A stretch of 64,000 nt of DNA from CAWGMT01 sp963823675 (GTDB lineage: Bacteria > Planctomycetota > Planctomycetia > Isosphaerales > Isosphaeraceae): positions 186,001-250,000 of the forward strand of contig CAWGMT010000020.1 of assembly GCA_963823675.1 (NCBI GenBank), written 5' to 3'. The translations under genes and the position numbers were made by a program. The notes beneath the pieces are model-generated. The model saw only the letters and a program-made list of their open reading frames with translations. It was not told where the DNA came from and ran no database searches. Below, one piece after another: positions 26,623 to 35,974 of this stretch. The stretch's first letter is position 1; every line of letters begins with the position of its first letter.

Positions 26623-27681
26623 TCACAGAACCGATGGCTTGTAACCCTTGGTCCGGGCTTCGCCCCGGTTCGGCGGGCGTTCCGAGCCCCCCAGCTCCAG
26701 GCGGGGAGCCTGATACCGGGTCTCGATCAGGAGATGGGAGAGAACCCAGATCTCGAACCAGTACAGGATCAGGGCGAAGGGTATCATGAGCCAGCCAGCC
26801 AGGTCGTGATAGAAGGTAGTCGCCACGTGGCCCCCAACCTTGTCATGGAGGATTCCCGTCAAGGTGATTCGGGCGATATTGGCCACCAAGGCAACGGGGA
26901 TCGAGCTCACGACCAGGACGATCTTGTCAAAGAGCGGGCGCTTCACCACCAGGGCCGCGGCCGTCGATAACGCGACGAAGGTGATCAGCATGCTCAGACC
27001 GCTGCACGCGTCCACGACCCCGATTCGCGCCTCGTTCAACTGGATCACATTCCCGTCGGCGAAGGCCATGAAGCCGAGCGTCTGCAATAAATAGGTGCTG
27101 GCCGTCGTGGCCATGGACTGCAGCGGCGGTCCCAGGAGATTCTCCACCCGCCACGGCAGCGGGATCATGAACGCGAGGAACGCGATCGCAGGCCAGGCCC
27201 AACCCAGGACCCGCCACCCTCCCAGAAGCAAAGCCAGCCCACTCAGGTACGGTAAGAGGGCGAGGCCCTCGAGGGTGCCAATGCGAAAATACCCTCCCAC
27301 GAGCTGGGCGATTGCCCCGAGCCCCACCAAGGCCAGTCCCCAGGTGCTCTTGCCCGCCTTCACCCCATCCAGCCGGCTGCGCCGCATCCAGAGCAAGGCC
27401 AGGGAAAAGATCGGCACAAAATAACCGTGGGCGTACCGGGGGTCCGTCAACCATCGATCCGCCATGGCGGCAAGCGCAGGCCACAGGGACCAGAGCAGGC
27501 ACCCCCCCAGAAACAACAAATCCAGCGCTGCAACATGCCCGCCGAAGGGGAATCTCTTGACGATGCGCTCCATCGCGGTTCGATCAGCCGGAACAATCTC
27601 AGCGGAGAAACCGGTCGGGGCTTTTAAACCCAAACCCGTTTCCGCAGCAACCCATTCCGACTTTTTCCGAAGAGAGCTCAT
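26623..27681 (-). CDS. Exosortase (EpsH/Xrt family)
   Basis: About 352 residues, eight or so membrane segments. The transpeptidase-like triad is intact: Cys226 in VVDACSGLSML, Arg271 in ANIARITLTG and His292 in FYHDLAGWLMIP. It cleaves PEP-CTERM tails of exported proteins at the inner membrane. The substrates at 15569-17227 belong to the same locus. Start uncertain: GTG 27714, ATG 27681 (used) or ATG 27573, none with a good ribosome site. A strong promoter lies 285 bp upstream. The gap to Wzz is 90 bp, so they are probably cotranscribed. Confidence 0.92.
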   Translation of the reverse strand: MSSLRKKSEWVAAETGLGLKAPTGFSAEIVPADRTAMERIVKRFPFGGHVAALDLLFLGGCLLWSLWPALAAMADRWLTDPRYAHGYFVPIFSLALLWMRRSRLDGVKAGKSTWGLALVGLGAIAQLVGGYFRIGTLEGLALLPYLSGLALLLGGWRVLGWAWPAIAFLAFMIPLPWRVENLLGPPLQSMATTASTYLLQTLGFMAFADGNVIQLNEARIGVVDACSGLSMLITFVALSTAAALVVKRPLFDKIVLVVSSIPVALVANIARITLTGILHDKVGGHVATTFYHDLAGWLMIPFALILYWFEIWVLSHLLIETRYQAPRLELGGSERPPNRGEARTKGYKPSVL

Positions 27682-27965
27682 CTGGCCAACCCATTCAGAA
27701 GTCTGCACCAACACCCGCTGTCACGGCTCAAAAACCCCGGCGACGCCCACCAGACGGCGCAGTCAGACACGAGCGGAACGCTTGGCGGTTTTGTGGCACA
27801 CTTCGTGCCCATCGGTTGTATCAAGTCCTATCTTGATTAGATGCATCGCGACAGCGAGGCGACTTTTGGTCGTGTAGTAGCCCCTCTTTGTCATCAGTTG
27901 TGGAACCAATGTTCATCAGGGGGACTTTGCATCTCTGCTTTTACACCTGCATCATTGCAAGGGAC

Positions 27966-27994
27966 ATTTAAAGACGTAGCGACACCAATGTCAA
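27966..27994 (-). promoter_or_regulatory. Sigma70-like promoter for the exosortase operon
   Basis: On the minus strand, TTGACA (27989-27994), exactly 17 bases, then TTAAAT (27966-27971). A perfect -35 and a fair -10 in a region otherwise without such matches. Transcripts would begin near 27959 and carry a ~280-base leader. Confidence 0.65.
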
Positions 27995-28013
27995 GCAAGT
28001 AGGCAGGATTCCA

Positions 28014-28038
28014 GAAAAAAAGCGACTAAAGTGTTGCT
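28014..28038 (-). terminator. Possible terminator after the FHA gene
   Basis: On the minus strand AGCAAC-ACTTTA-GTCGCT, a six-pair stem with one mismatch, followed by seven T. It lies 216 bp past the FHA stop and just before the exosortase promoter, a sensible place. The stem is short. Confidence 0.35.
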
Positions 28039-28253
28039 TATAATAGACTTGTCCTCGAAATTATCGCCTTCGTGTCGTTTTCGCTCGGGACGCATCACTT
28101 TTTCGTTCCTAAGGTAGCACTTGGGAAAAGGTCGATCCTGTATTCGATGTTGTTCTGAATCAACATCCGACGGGCGCAGCCGCCAATCAGGTGGGTGGCG
28201 AAGCGGTCGAGCGGATTGGCCGAAAGCTGCTTCCGGAACGCAACAAGGCCGCG

Positions 28254-29765
28254 CTAATCCACGGAAGCAGATATAACACTAAGTATCTTGCGCCAATACC
28301 CTTGTCGTTCCCCCTGGAGCTCGGCGATGCGCCTGGTGATCTGGGCGTGAAACTCGGCGGTATCGACTGGTGAGGATTGTCCCTCGCCGCGAGGTGCCGA
28401 GTGGGTTCTGCGCGCAGAAGGTACGCTCTCGATCCCCGAATTCGCCGCAGGATCGGGCGGCTTGCGCCGCTCGCGACGCTCGCGTTGATTGGCCGACGTC
28501 GAACCCAGCGAGCGAACTTCTTTCGCGGCCTTGACCGACCGATAAGGCTCGGTTTCTCGGCGGTCGCGCTCGCTGCCGGCCGTTGCATCGACCTGCTTCG
28601 CACTCGAAGACTCGCCGAGCTTGGCCCGGAGGACTTCCAGTTCCCCCGTCAACTGCTGGACTCGATCGAGCTCGGCGCGGACCGCGCCGACGTGCTCCTG
28701 GTGCATCGTCATGAACATCCTTACCATGAGAATCATTTCGCTGTGAAGCATCTCCAGGAACTGGATGTGCTGATTCCATATTGCGATGGGACCGGCGGCG
28801 GCTGTGGGAACCGGGTTCCACTCGTCCCCGCGCAGGGACGCCACCGAGCGCGGAGCGACGACGGCGGAATACGGCACAAACTCGGTCCGCGACCGAGAAA
28901 GTTGACTCGATCGGCGGGGCAGGGATTTCACCAGCTCCATTGACATGCCGGGAGAACCGGCTGGCGCGGCGGCCGGATATGGTGAGAAAATGGCGCCTGC
29001 GTCCAGTGGAACGTCCTGGCGGCTAATCTGATCGCACACGGACCGGTAGCGGAGGACGAAGGCAAACCTGCCGACGCGCAGCGTGTCGCCGTCGTCGAGC
29101 CACGCCCAGCGGACGCGTGTTCCATTGACCCAAACTCCTTGCCTGGACAGCATGTCCACCACCCAGATTCCCAGGGGTGTCCGGACCAGGCTGGCATGAT
29201 ATGTCGAAACGCTGTCGTCGGTCAGCACAAGCTGGCACTCGGCGGATCGCCCGATCAAGCTGAGCCGGGGGCTGATCTTCCAGCTCGAGAGGGTTTCCCC
29301 GATGCGAATCGGCAACTCGATCTCCGCTGCGGGCAAGTGATCGGCGGCAGCTTGGTCAAACGGGTGAGACGAGAGAGGATCGACGATCTCGGCATCTTGC
29401 GCGCTCTTCCCCAACCGACCTCTCCAGCGCAGCCGGTAGCGGCCGAGCCAGATGAACTGGTCCTGTTCCAGCCATCGCTTCGTCGCGGGATCGTCCGCGC
29501 CGTCCCAGCGAATCTGCGAGCGACTTTCGAGGTCGATGCAGAAGATTCGCCCCGCGATAACCTGAAGGTAGGCATGCCGCCGGCTGATGAGCGGGTCATT
29601 GAGATGAAAATCCGATCTCGGATCGCGTCCCACGATGACGAACGGCAATCCGTGCTCGTGGCAAATCGAAGATGCAGCCGGCAACCCGGGATCGTCGCAC
29701 TCAAGGGTCAATGCAGAACTCAGCCCGCACGCATCGAGGAATATTCGCCTGCCTGTCTCAATCAT
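28254..29765 (-). CDS. Protein with two FHA domains and a coiled-coil C-terminus
   Basis: 503 residues from ATG 29765. The first FHA domain is at ~42-115 (VGRDPRSDFHLNDPLISRRH) and the second at ~168-240 (IGRSAECQLVLTDDS, then HASLV and WVNGTRV). Each keeps the G-R, S-R/S-T and H residues used to bind phosphothreonine. Residues ~325-375 and ~470-503 are charged and helical, probably coiled coil. No membrane segment. FHA domains read Ser/Thr phosphorylation, so it may tie the locus to kinase signalling; that is inference from position. Confidence 0.8.
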   Translation of the reverse strand: MIETGRRIFLDACGLSSALTLECDDPGLPAASSICHEHGLPFVIVGRDPRSDFHLNDPLISRRHAYLQVIAGRIFCIDLESRSQIRWDGADDPATKRWLEQDQFIWLGRYRLRWRGRLGKSAQDAEIVDPLSSHPFDQAAADHLPAAEIELPIRIGETLSSWKISPRLSLIGRSAECQLVLTDDSVSTYHASLVRTPLGIWVVDMLSRQGVWVNGTRVRWAWLDDGDTLRVGRFAFVLRYRSVCDQISRQDVPLDAGAIFSPYPAAAPAGSPGMSMELVKSLPRRSSQLSRSRTEFVPYSAVVAPRSVASLRGDEWNPVPTAAAGPIAIWNQHIQFLEMLHSEMILMVRMFMTMHQEHVGAVRAELDRVQQLTGELEVLRAKLGESSSAKQVDATAGSERDRRETEPYRSVKAAKEVRSLGSTSANQRERRERRKPPDPAANSGIESVPSARRTHSAPRGEGQSSPVDTAEFHAQITRRIAELQGERQGYWRKILSVISASVD

Positions 29766-29988
29766 GCCGCATGTCCGCCTGGTGATTGTCTCGCGCGAGT
29801 CGCGTTCTCGACGGGTCGAACTGGGATCAATTGCAAATCGGCCCGAACGATCACGCTTCGGCGTCGTTCGGCCTGTGAATCATCGTAGCGCCCGAGAGCG
29901 CGATACGCAACGACGTTTCCCAATAACCGACCTGGCAGCCGTGCCGCGGCGTGTGACACCAGACCGCCTGCTGAAATGCCGCGCGTGC

Positions 29989-31041
29989 CTAGCCGATGCC
30001 GGCGGGCACTCTCGCATCGGCGGCCAACCCGGCCGAATCCCGGATCGACTCGATCGCGTAGGGGCGGGCCCCGCGGGATTCGTAATGAACCCGGATCAGG
30101 ATCTCGGCCAGGATCCCGAAAAAGAGCGAGACGATCGTTCCTACCAGGAACGTCCCCGCCAGGGCAGGGAGCGGGGTCTCAACGAAGCTGGCCTTGTAAT
30201 CGATCCCGATCAGCCGAAGCCAGCCGAACTTGAAGACCACCATGAACAACAAGGTGAGGAGGACCATCAGGAAGAACACCAGTCCCATCTGCCCGAAAAA
30301 GTGCATTGGCCGATTGTAATAGCGGGTTATGAATCGAATTAACACGACGTCGAGCGCGACGCTGATGATTCGCCGGGGGCCGTACTTGCTGACCCCGGCC
30401 CGGCGCGGACGGTGGTCCACGGGTAGCTCGCCCACCTTGGCGCCGATGTGGTTCAAGTACAGCGGGATGAATCGGTGCATCTCACCGTACAGGTGGAGCT
30501 CCTTCAGGAGCGAAGCCCGGTAGGCCTTCAGCGTGCAGCCATGGTCGTGCAGCCGGACACCCGAGACCAGACCGATCAGCCAGTTGGCGACTTTACTCGG
30601 CAATTTGCGAGAAAGAGCCTTGTCCTGGCGGTTCTTGCGCCAGCCGCTGACGACGTCATAGCCCTTCTCGAGCTCGGCCAGGAGCCGCGGAATATCGGCC
30701 GGGTTGTTCTGGCCATCGGCGTCGAGGGGGAAGATCACGCGGCCCTCCGCGAGCTGAAAGCCGGCCGTCATCGCCGCCGTCTGGCCGTAGTTTCGCCTGA
30801 AGCGCACGACCCGCGTACGAATCGGGTCCTCAAGCGAGGCTTCCACCAGGCGTTCGAGTACGGCCCGCGAGCCGTCACGCGAGAAATCGTCGACATAGAT
30901 AATCTCGGCGCTCTTGCCCATGGCGTGCAAGGTCGATCGCAGCTCGGAATCCAAGGAGACCAGATTCGGCTCCTCATTATAAACGGGCAGCACGATCGTA
31001 AGGTCGATCTCGCGGGCCAACCCCCGTTCCTCGGGCTCCAT
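29989..31041 (-). CDS. Glycosyltransferase family 2, polyprenol-phosphate type, with C-terminal membrane anchors
   Basis: 350 residues from ATG 31041, AAAGGAG 9 bases upstream. The GT-A domain starts LTIVLPVYNEEPN, with IIYVDDFSRDGS and IFPLDADGQNNP supplying the metal-binding DxD. Two C-terminal helices (QMGLVFFLMVLLTLLFMVVF and TFLVGTIVSLFFGILAEILI) match GtrB/ArnC-like enzymes, which make undecaprenyl-phosphate sugars for periplasmic glycan modification. An ORF to 31254 adds only random-looking residues. Confidence 0.9.
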   Translation of the reverse strand: MEPEERGLAREIDLTIVLPVYNEEPNLVSLDSELRSTLHAMGKSAEIIYVDDFSRDGSRAVLERLVEASLEDPIRTRVVRFRRNYGQTAAMTAGFQLAEGRVIFPLDADGQNNPADIPRLLAELEKGYDVVSGWRKNRQDKALSRKLPSKVANWLIGLVSGVRLHDHGCTLKAYRASLLKELHLYGEMHRFIPLYLNHIGAKVGELPVDHRPRRAGVSKYGPRRIISVALDVVLIRFITRYYNRPMHFFGQMGLVFFLMVLLTLLFMVVFKFGWLRLIGIDYKASFVETPLPALAGTFLVGTIVSLFFGILAEILIRVHYESRGARPYAIESIRDSAGLAADARVPAGIG

Positions 31042-31525
31042 TTCTTCAAGCTCCTTTCCCTGTTCGCCTCGTTCCGCACCGATTCCGGAAAGGCTCGCGC
31101 GGGGCGAATCATTCAGTCGCCGGACGGGAGGTTGCTTCGCGCCCCTTGGGCCAGCATGAAGAGGGTCCACAACTCCTTGAGGATACAGGATTTCGTATGC
31201 GGCGACCACGCGCCTTGAGAAGTCTCGGGCAGCAGCAGGGCCGGCCAGATTCAACCAACTGGCAGCCCCGTACGAAATTGGGATCCGCCTGCTTACCGCA
31301 GCGCACCTGGAAAGGTTCGACCAGCTTCCTCCACCAGATTACGCCTCGAATTGACGCGCGAATCCTCGCTCGGCAAAACAATCACGCTGCTGGCAATGGC
31401 GAGGTTGGCGACAGAGATCGGTTGAAACATCCGCACAATTCACCGTAAGATCGGAAGCGTGGTCCGGCAAAGCGCCTCACCGCGATGCGCTCGAGCCCGC
31501 AGAATGGTGATTTCCGAGTAACGTG
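31042..31525. other. Gene-free stretch before tRNA-Lys
   Basis: About 480 bp between the divergently read GT2 gene and the tRNA. No convincing promoter boxes or repeats seen. ORFs here are out-of-frame extensions. Confidence 0.5.
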
Positions 31526-31598
<73 letters not shown>

Positions 31599-31621
31599 CT
31601 TCCGAGACGAGGTGTCGGCAA

Positions 31622-32266
31622 ATGCAACCAGCCAAGATTTATGTTCGTCAGGACGAACACGGCGTGCTCCGCGTGGGTGACACCCGCGTGATGCTCGATT
31701 CGGTCGTTGCGGCGTTCCATCTGGGACACTCTGCCGAGACCATCGCTCAGCAGTATCCCGCCCTATCATTGGAAGAGGTATACGGCGCGATCACGTACTA
31801 TCTTGCCAACCAGGCCGACGTCGACCAGTACCTGCGCAACCAGGACGAGGTCTGGAAACAATGGCGTGAGAAAGCCCACGACGCCGAGAGCCCCGTTGTC
31901 CAGCGGCTGCGCGAACTTGGCCGCCCGGACGAGGACGAATGCGCAATGAGTCGGCCGCGATTCCTGGCCGACCACGACCTTAACGAACACATCGTGTCCG
32001 GGGTTCTCCGCCAGGAGCCGCTGATCGACTTTTTGCGCGTCCGCGACCTCGGAATGAATTTGCTGCCCGACACCGAAATCCTCGCATATGCCGCATGCGA
32101 GGGGTTGCTCGTTGTGTCCCATGACGTCAACACCATGCCCGCTGCGGCGTTCGCTCGTGTTTCCGCGGGAGAGTCGTTTCGAGGCTTATTCATGGCTCCG
32201 CAATCGTCGCCGATTGCGTCAATTATTGACAGCCTTGTCCCTGATCTGGGCTGCCAGCGAACTTGA
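31622..32266 (+). CDS. In-frame DUF433 - DUF5615 fusion (antitoxin-toxin type pair in one ORF)
   Basis: 214 residues from ATG 31622. Residues 1-~85 are a DUF433 domain (VGDTRVMLDSVVAAFHLG, then YPALSLEEVYGAITYYL). Residues ~109-214 are a DUF5615 PIN-like domain (RFLADHDLNEHIVSG, DLGMNLLPDTEILAYA, GLLVVSHDVNTMP), with acidic residues in PIN-type places. These are normally two genes, so here they may be a fusion, or a second start at ATG 31946 (GAGGA 11 bases ahead) may make a separate toxin-like protein. First gene of the tRNA-Lys island. An ORF start inside the tRNA at 31523 is not real. Confidence 0.75.
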   Translation: MQPAKIYVRQDEHGVLRVGDTRVMLDSVVAAFHLGHSAETIAQQYPALSLEEVYGAITYYLANQADVDQYLRNQDEVWKQWREKAHDAESPVVQRLRELGRPDEDECAMSRPRFLADHDLNEHIVSGVLRQEPLIDFLRVRDLGMNLLPDTEILAYAACEGLLVVSHDVNTMPAAAFARVSAGESFRGLFMAPQSSPIASIIDSLVPDLGCQRT

Positions 32267-32410
32267 GGAATGGAAGGACAGGTGGTTTTCCTGCCGTTGC
32301 CATGACGCGACTTATGAACCATCATCGATCCAACGGTCTGCAGCGTCGGTCACCAACCAAGCCGTTTGGGCTCCGCTACGCCGACCCGACAGGCTGAAAT
32401 GAGGTGACCG

Positions 32411-32929
32411 TTGGGCGTTTTCTACCACCTCGATCGTACTGGCGAATCCCTGCGGGCTGGTCAGATCCTAGAGTTTGGGCCGCTCCCGGCCGGTCTTTCA
32501 CCAGACGAACTGGCGATTTTCGGTACATTGTGCCCAACAGGCGTTACCCGGTTCGGACATGATATCCTCACTAAGCAACTTGAACCGAACGCGCTCGAGC
32601 GTGAGCTCGAAGTTGAGCGAATTCGCCGCGATTGCTATCCGCATCGGATTACCCGATACGCTGTTATCTTCGGTTGCAAGGCAATGCCTGACGTCGATGT
32701 TTTGCGCTGGCAGTTCTTTGACCCTTCATACAACGGTCAGCGCGGTCGCGTCTGGAAGATTCGCGGCACCGCCGTGTTCCGTGCGGACATGAACTGGTTC
32801 AAAGAGCATTGCGGAGATTACACGACCGCGGCCCATGCTTATTGGTCCCAACAAGAAAGCGAACGCCCTCTGATCGAATACCTGCTGCAACCCCCAGTCA
32901 CGGTATTAGAGGAGATTCTCAGCGCCTGA
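32411..32929 (+). CDS. Hypothetical protein, possibly DUF2441-like
   Basis: 172 residues from TTG 32411 with GAGGTGA three bases upstream. No signal or membrane segment. It starts FYHLDRTGESLRAGQILEF and has ARYAVIF-like and WFKEHCGDYTTAAHAYW segments, reminding me of DUF2441, whose function is unknown; that match is from memory. It contains no catalytic motif I recognise. Alone on the plus strand within the island. Confidence 0.6.
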   Translation: MGVFYHLDRTGESLRAGQILEFGPLPAGLSPDELAIFGTLCPTGVTRFGHDILTKQLEPNALERELEVERIRRDCYPHRITRYAVIFGCKAMPDVDVLRWQFFDPSYNGQRGRVWKIRGTAVFRADMNWFKEHCGDYTTAAHAYWSQQESERPLIEYLLQPPVTVLEEILSA

Positions 32930-33048
32930 TCGTCGCTACGCAATGCTTCCCCAAGAATGTCGGCAGGCGGCCTTTCCCAAACTGCGAGGACAGTAGAGCA
33001 AGATCAACGTTCACAACGCCGGAATGCCCTCCGCCACCTCATTCAAAA

Positions 33049-33125
33049 TGGCAGAGTTGTGGCAGAGATGCGGTTGAAAACCCTTGTAATTCCTCATAAA
33101 ATCTGAAAAGCGGCAGCGGGCCGGA
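33049..33125 (+). repeat. 77-bp dispersed repeat, copy 1
   Basis: Begins TGGCAGAGTTGTGGCAGAG and ends GCAGCGGGCCGGA. Matches 40089-40165 over the full 77 bp without gaps, about 82% identity by hand count. It lies just before the IS4 remnant. Confidence 0.7.
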
Positions 33126-33216
33126 ACGGCAATCGCTCGCCCTAACTCCTTTTGCCCAAGCTCTTTGCCATCTCCACGCAAAGTTGAGAGCATCCGACTC
33201 TTAAGCGCAATACCGT

Positions 33217-33956
33217 TTAACGAAGCATAACCAGAGACTCCTTAAAGGTTTTCTTCACGCGTGGCAGTCGCCGATGCTGGGGACGTTTTTTCGGCCACTT
33301 CGACATTTTCCGTTTGATCACACGTGGGTTGATCCGGTTGCGGAGTTCATCGGTGCGCTCGCATGGCCCACCCGTTGGGGATCGTCCAGCGTGTAGCGGA
33401 TCACTCGGACCAGAATGCCGTCGCGGTCTTTCTGACGGTCGTAGGAGCTCTTGTAGACCTTGGCCAGGTACGACCCGTCGGCGAGGATACGGAGCGGGTT
33501 CAAGATCAAGCTTTTGACCACGCGCACCAGGAGTTTCACTCCGGTCGAATTCAACTGCCGCCACAGACCGTAGCTGAAAAACCCTTGGTCCAAGAGCAGG
33601 AGCATCTCCGGGGTCAGATGCCGCAACAACCCGGCGACCATCGCTCGTTCACCGCAATGGACGTGTTTGAGAACCAAGCCGATTTCCACGTGGGTTCCCA
33701 ATTCGACCAGGCTGAGCTTACGCACCTGGGGGAAGGCCCCATCGCCGCGTGGCCCGGCCGAGGGGCGTCCAAAAGCCTTGTCATTGGCTGGCGTGTCGGG
33801 GACGTCGTAGACGGTGCTGTCGATGCCCACCAAGCGGAATCCGCCGTAAAACGCCCCGAGAGTTGTCGGCTGGGCCAGAGGGCGGGCAATTTGGGCGAAC
33901 AACTGACGCACGGGAGCCACGCCCAACCGCTGACTCCAAGATCCGGCCGGCGTCAT
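33217..33956 (-). mobile_element. IS4-family transposase remnant
   Basis: The frame from 33956 gives a transposase core with LVGIDSTVYDVPDTPAN (first catalytic Asp) and LLLLDQGFFSYGLW (second Asp), then stops matching at DDPQRVG. A second frame (ending 33217) gives the typical basic C-terminus NPRVIKRKMSKWPKKRPQHR. The region with the third catalytic residue (Glu) is missing, consistent with an internal deletion plus frameshift, and the 5' end is also cut. It cannot be active. Confidence 0.8.
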
Positions 33957-33987
33957 CAGCCGGCAACGAACATCGTCCTTGATGCAT

Positions 33988-34054
33988 GCGAGTCACAGCC
34001 TCCATGTTGCTTTGGTCCAGAGCAAACCCAAAGTAACATGAGGCTGCGACTTGC
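33988..34054. repeat. Long imperfect inverted repeat beside the transposase remnant
   Basis: Arms 33988-34015 and 34028-34054 (both containing AGCCTC and TTTGG when oriented alike) match with about three mismatches and one gap around a 12-base loop. It may be an IS end, a MITE-like element or a strong hairpin. Confidence 0.65.
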
Positions 34055-34141
34055 GCCTATTTCAACGGTATTGGCTTTAGAAAGGCGCCTGGTAAGTAGA
34101 CGCCAGGATCGACGACCTATTTGGTGTCTCCGTCGTGGCGC

Positions 34142-34435
34142 TCAAGACCGCTGCTGAATCTCTGATTGGTCCCACAGCACGATATGGCGACGAACATAGG
34201 CTTCTGGAACGATCTGCGTGGGGGCCCTTTGGGCTTTCGGCCACAGCTTCTCCATATCGTCAAGCAGCCGTGCCATTGAACCGACGGTAAGTGTGTCGGG
34301 GTTCGGCACCCAGTCAACCATGTTGCGGACGGCGCGCTCCCGCTCGATCATCTCAGCGGTCACTACTAGCGTTGGCGTTGGCTCGGAGCGAAAGTGGAAA
34401 GCGAACGACGTTGACGGTGGTTCTTTGGCGGGCAT
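34142..34435 (-). CDS. Hypothetical protein, 97 residues
   Basis: From ATG 34435 (AGGGA four bases upstream) to 34142. An ORF to 34516 exists but lacks that site. Soluble and mixed charge: MPAKEPPSTSFAFHFRSEP, then an acidic-basic helical part around ERERAVRNMVDW and MARLLDDMEKLW. No family recognised. It lies on the opposite strand to the small membrane protein that follows. Confidence 0.5.
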   Translation of the reverse strand: MPAKEPPSTSFAFHFRSEPTPTLVVTAEMIERERAVRNMVDWVPNPDTLTVGSMARLLDDMEKLWPKAQRAPTQIVPEAYVRRHIVLWDQSEIQQRS

Positions 34436-34762
34436 GTTCCCTATTCCTCGGTCGGGCCGGCTCGGCGTGGACACGACGGGAATAGGGTTGCGTTGCATCG
34501 CACGCCGGGCCTTCACGGGTCATGACTCCCCCGTCCCGATCACTCCAGTCTAAACAACGTCCATGCGGACGTGGAACGGGTCGCCGAGTTAGCGCGGTGG
34601 GTGAGGGGCTAGTCTCTCCGCTCGCCTTGCGTCATACTGCGTGCAGCCGAGCGGCGCGATGAGGCGGGTTCTCCCTGTGGACAACCGGCGTCGGCCTTTA
34701 TTAGCCCTTCCGCCACCGAATTAACCTTACAGCGTGAAACCACCGACCAGCGGAGAAGCGCC
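34436..34762. other. Gene-free stretch inside the island
   Basis: About 330 bp between divergent small genes. It may hold both promoters, but I see no convincing boxes. No repeats noticed. Confidence 0.4.
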
Positions 34763-34927
34763 ATGATCTTCTTGTACGTTGCGGTGGGCATCCTGATCCT
34801 GCTAGCTTTTGTATATCTAATCACGTGTGGATACATTATCGCTACCGATCCCACCGATCGGGCGGTCGCTGAGTGCCGCAAGGAGTACGAGCGAGAACTC
34901 CGTGTCTACGAACTAAGGGAGGCATGA
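34763..34927 (+). CDS. Small single-pass membrane protein, 54 residues
   Basis: ATG 34763 with GGAG 7 bases upstream. An N-terminal helix (MIFLYVAVGILILLAFVYLI) is followed by a charged, helical tail (DRAVAECRKEYERELRVYEL). Good ribosome site, clean hydrophobic helix and charged tail argue for a real gene, although it is too short for most gene finders. Function unknown. Confidence 0.55.
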   Translation: MIFLYVAVGILILLAFVYLITCGYIIATDPTDRAVAECRKEYERELRVYELREA

Positions 34928-34985
34928 GTTTCTGGCTCACGAGTGGATTCCCGCGCCAGAATAGTGGTCAGTCTCGAGTCGCGAA

Positions 34986-35776
34986 TTACGAGCAAACCGC
35001 CACAATCACATCCGGAGGCCACGGGAAAGGGGGCTTCGCGATCGGCTTGATCACTGAGTCTCGCCCGTAGCAGGTCCATTCACCGGTGTACATCGGCGGA
35101 GGCACGCACTTCTTGCCGACCAGCTTGCGTAAGAGCCTTGAGGTGCGAGCGAGAGGACTATAGTACAGCTCGCAGAGGACATCGAACAATCGCCTCTCGA
35201 CAGCGATCCGTGCGAGCATCTCAGGCGTTCGCCATTGTCCATATAACTCGACCGATCCGAAGAACTGGCTAAGCATCTCGCGGAGTTCATCCTCCGTGAA
35301 TTCCTTGACGTGGTACGGATTCTTGATCCTTCCTTCGTCGTCCCGCTCGGTCAACCGACCGTTCGGACTGCTCACGACCAGTGTTCCGTCGCTCTTGAGC
35401 ACACGCCTTATTTCGGCCAGAAAGCCCGTCGGATTCTTGAGGTGCTCTATGTTCTCGAAGTTGATCGCCACATCGAACGGGGGATGCAGGTCCGGGATCT
35501 CGGTAAGTTGCTCCACGTCGCCCCTGAGGAATCGCAGGTTATCGCGAGAATAAAGCCGTTGTGCCTCCGCAATTGCTTTGTCTGCGATGTCAACTGCGAC
35601 GACTTCCGCAGCCGCCCACATCGCCAGGTGCGCCGACCCATACCCAGTCCCACAGCCTGCATCAAGAACGCGCGCCCGGAACAATACTGTGCCGCGAACA
35701 TATACCGCTGGATGTGATTGGCATAGCTTGCGTAAATGGTCTCGTCGTCAACGGAGATCCGCTCGGATACTGCCAT
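34986..35776 (-). pseudogene. Class I SAM methyltransferase, frameshifted
   Basis: From ATG 35776 (MAVSERISVDDETIYASYAN) the frame reads to HIQRYMFAAQYCSG. At about 35676 it must shift to the next frame to continue RARVLDAGCGTGYGSAHLA, the SAM-binding motif I. The rest is intact to 34986, with NFENIEHLKNP and VLKSDGTLVVSSPN. One missing G in a GGG-CGCG context explains the break. The downstream frame alone would start at TTG 35684 and lack the N-terminal helix. Island cargo with lower G+C, next to an FkbM gene. Likely a glycan methyltransferase. Confidence 0.75.
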
Positions 35777-35974
35777 GATCAAACAGCAAGACGACCGTCG
35801 CCGTTTCGCTTCGGTGAATTGCTGGCTCCTCGCGATTACGATGGCTAGCCCATTCGATTTCAGGGCACACCGCAACTACTATACTTGCCTCCCGAACGTC
35901 CAAGCAATGTGCGGCTAATCCGAGCCGGCGGTCAACGAGTTTCTCGCTCATTCGTGAATCAAGCAATGGCGGCC

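Larger units (their letters stand above)
27682..28253. other. Gene-free, lower-GC stretch ahead of the exosortase operon
   Basis: About 570 bp without a supported gene, visibly more AT-rich than its surroundings between 27830 and 28100. It contains the promoter at 27966-27994 and a possible terminator at 28014-28038. The remainder is unassigned leader. Confidence 0.6.

Noticed and set aside
28039..28044. TATAAT on the plus strand
   Set aside because: No -35 at a suitable distance and no plus-strand gene downstream.
29766..29988. Gene between GT2 and the FHA protein
   Set aside because: 220 bp without a coding pattern on either strand.
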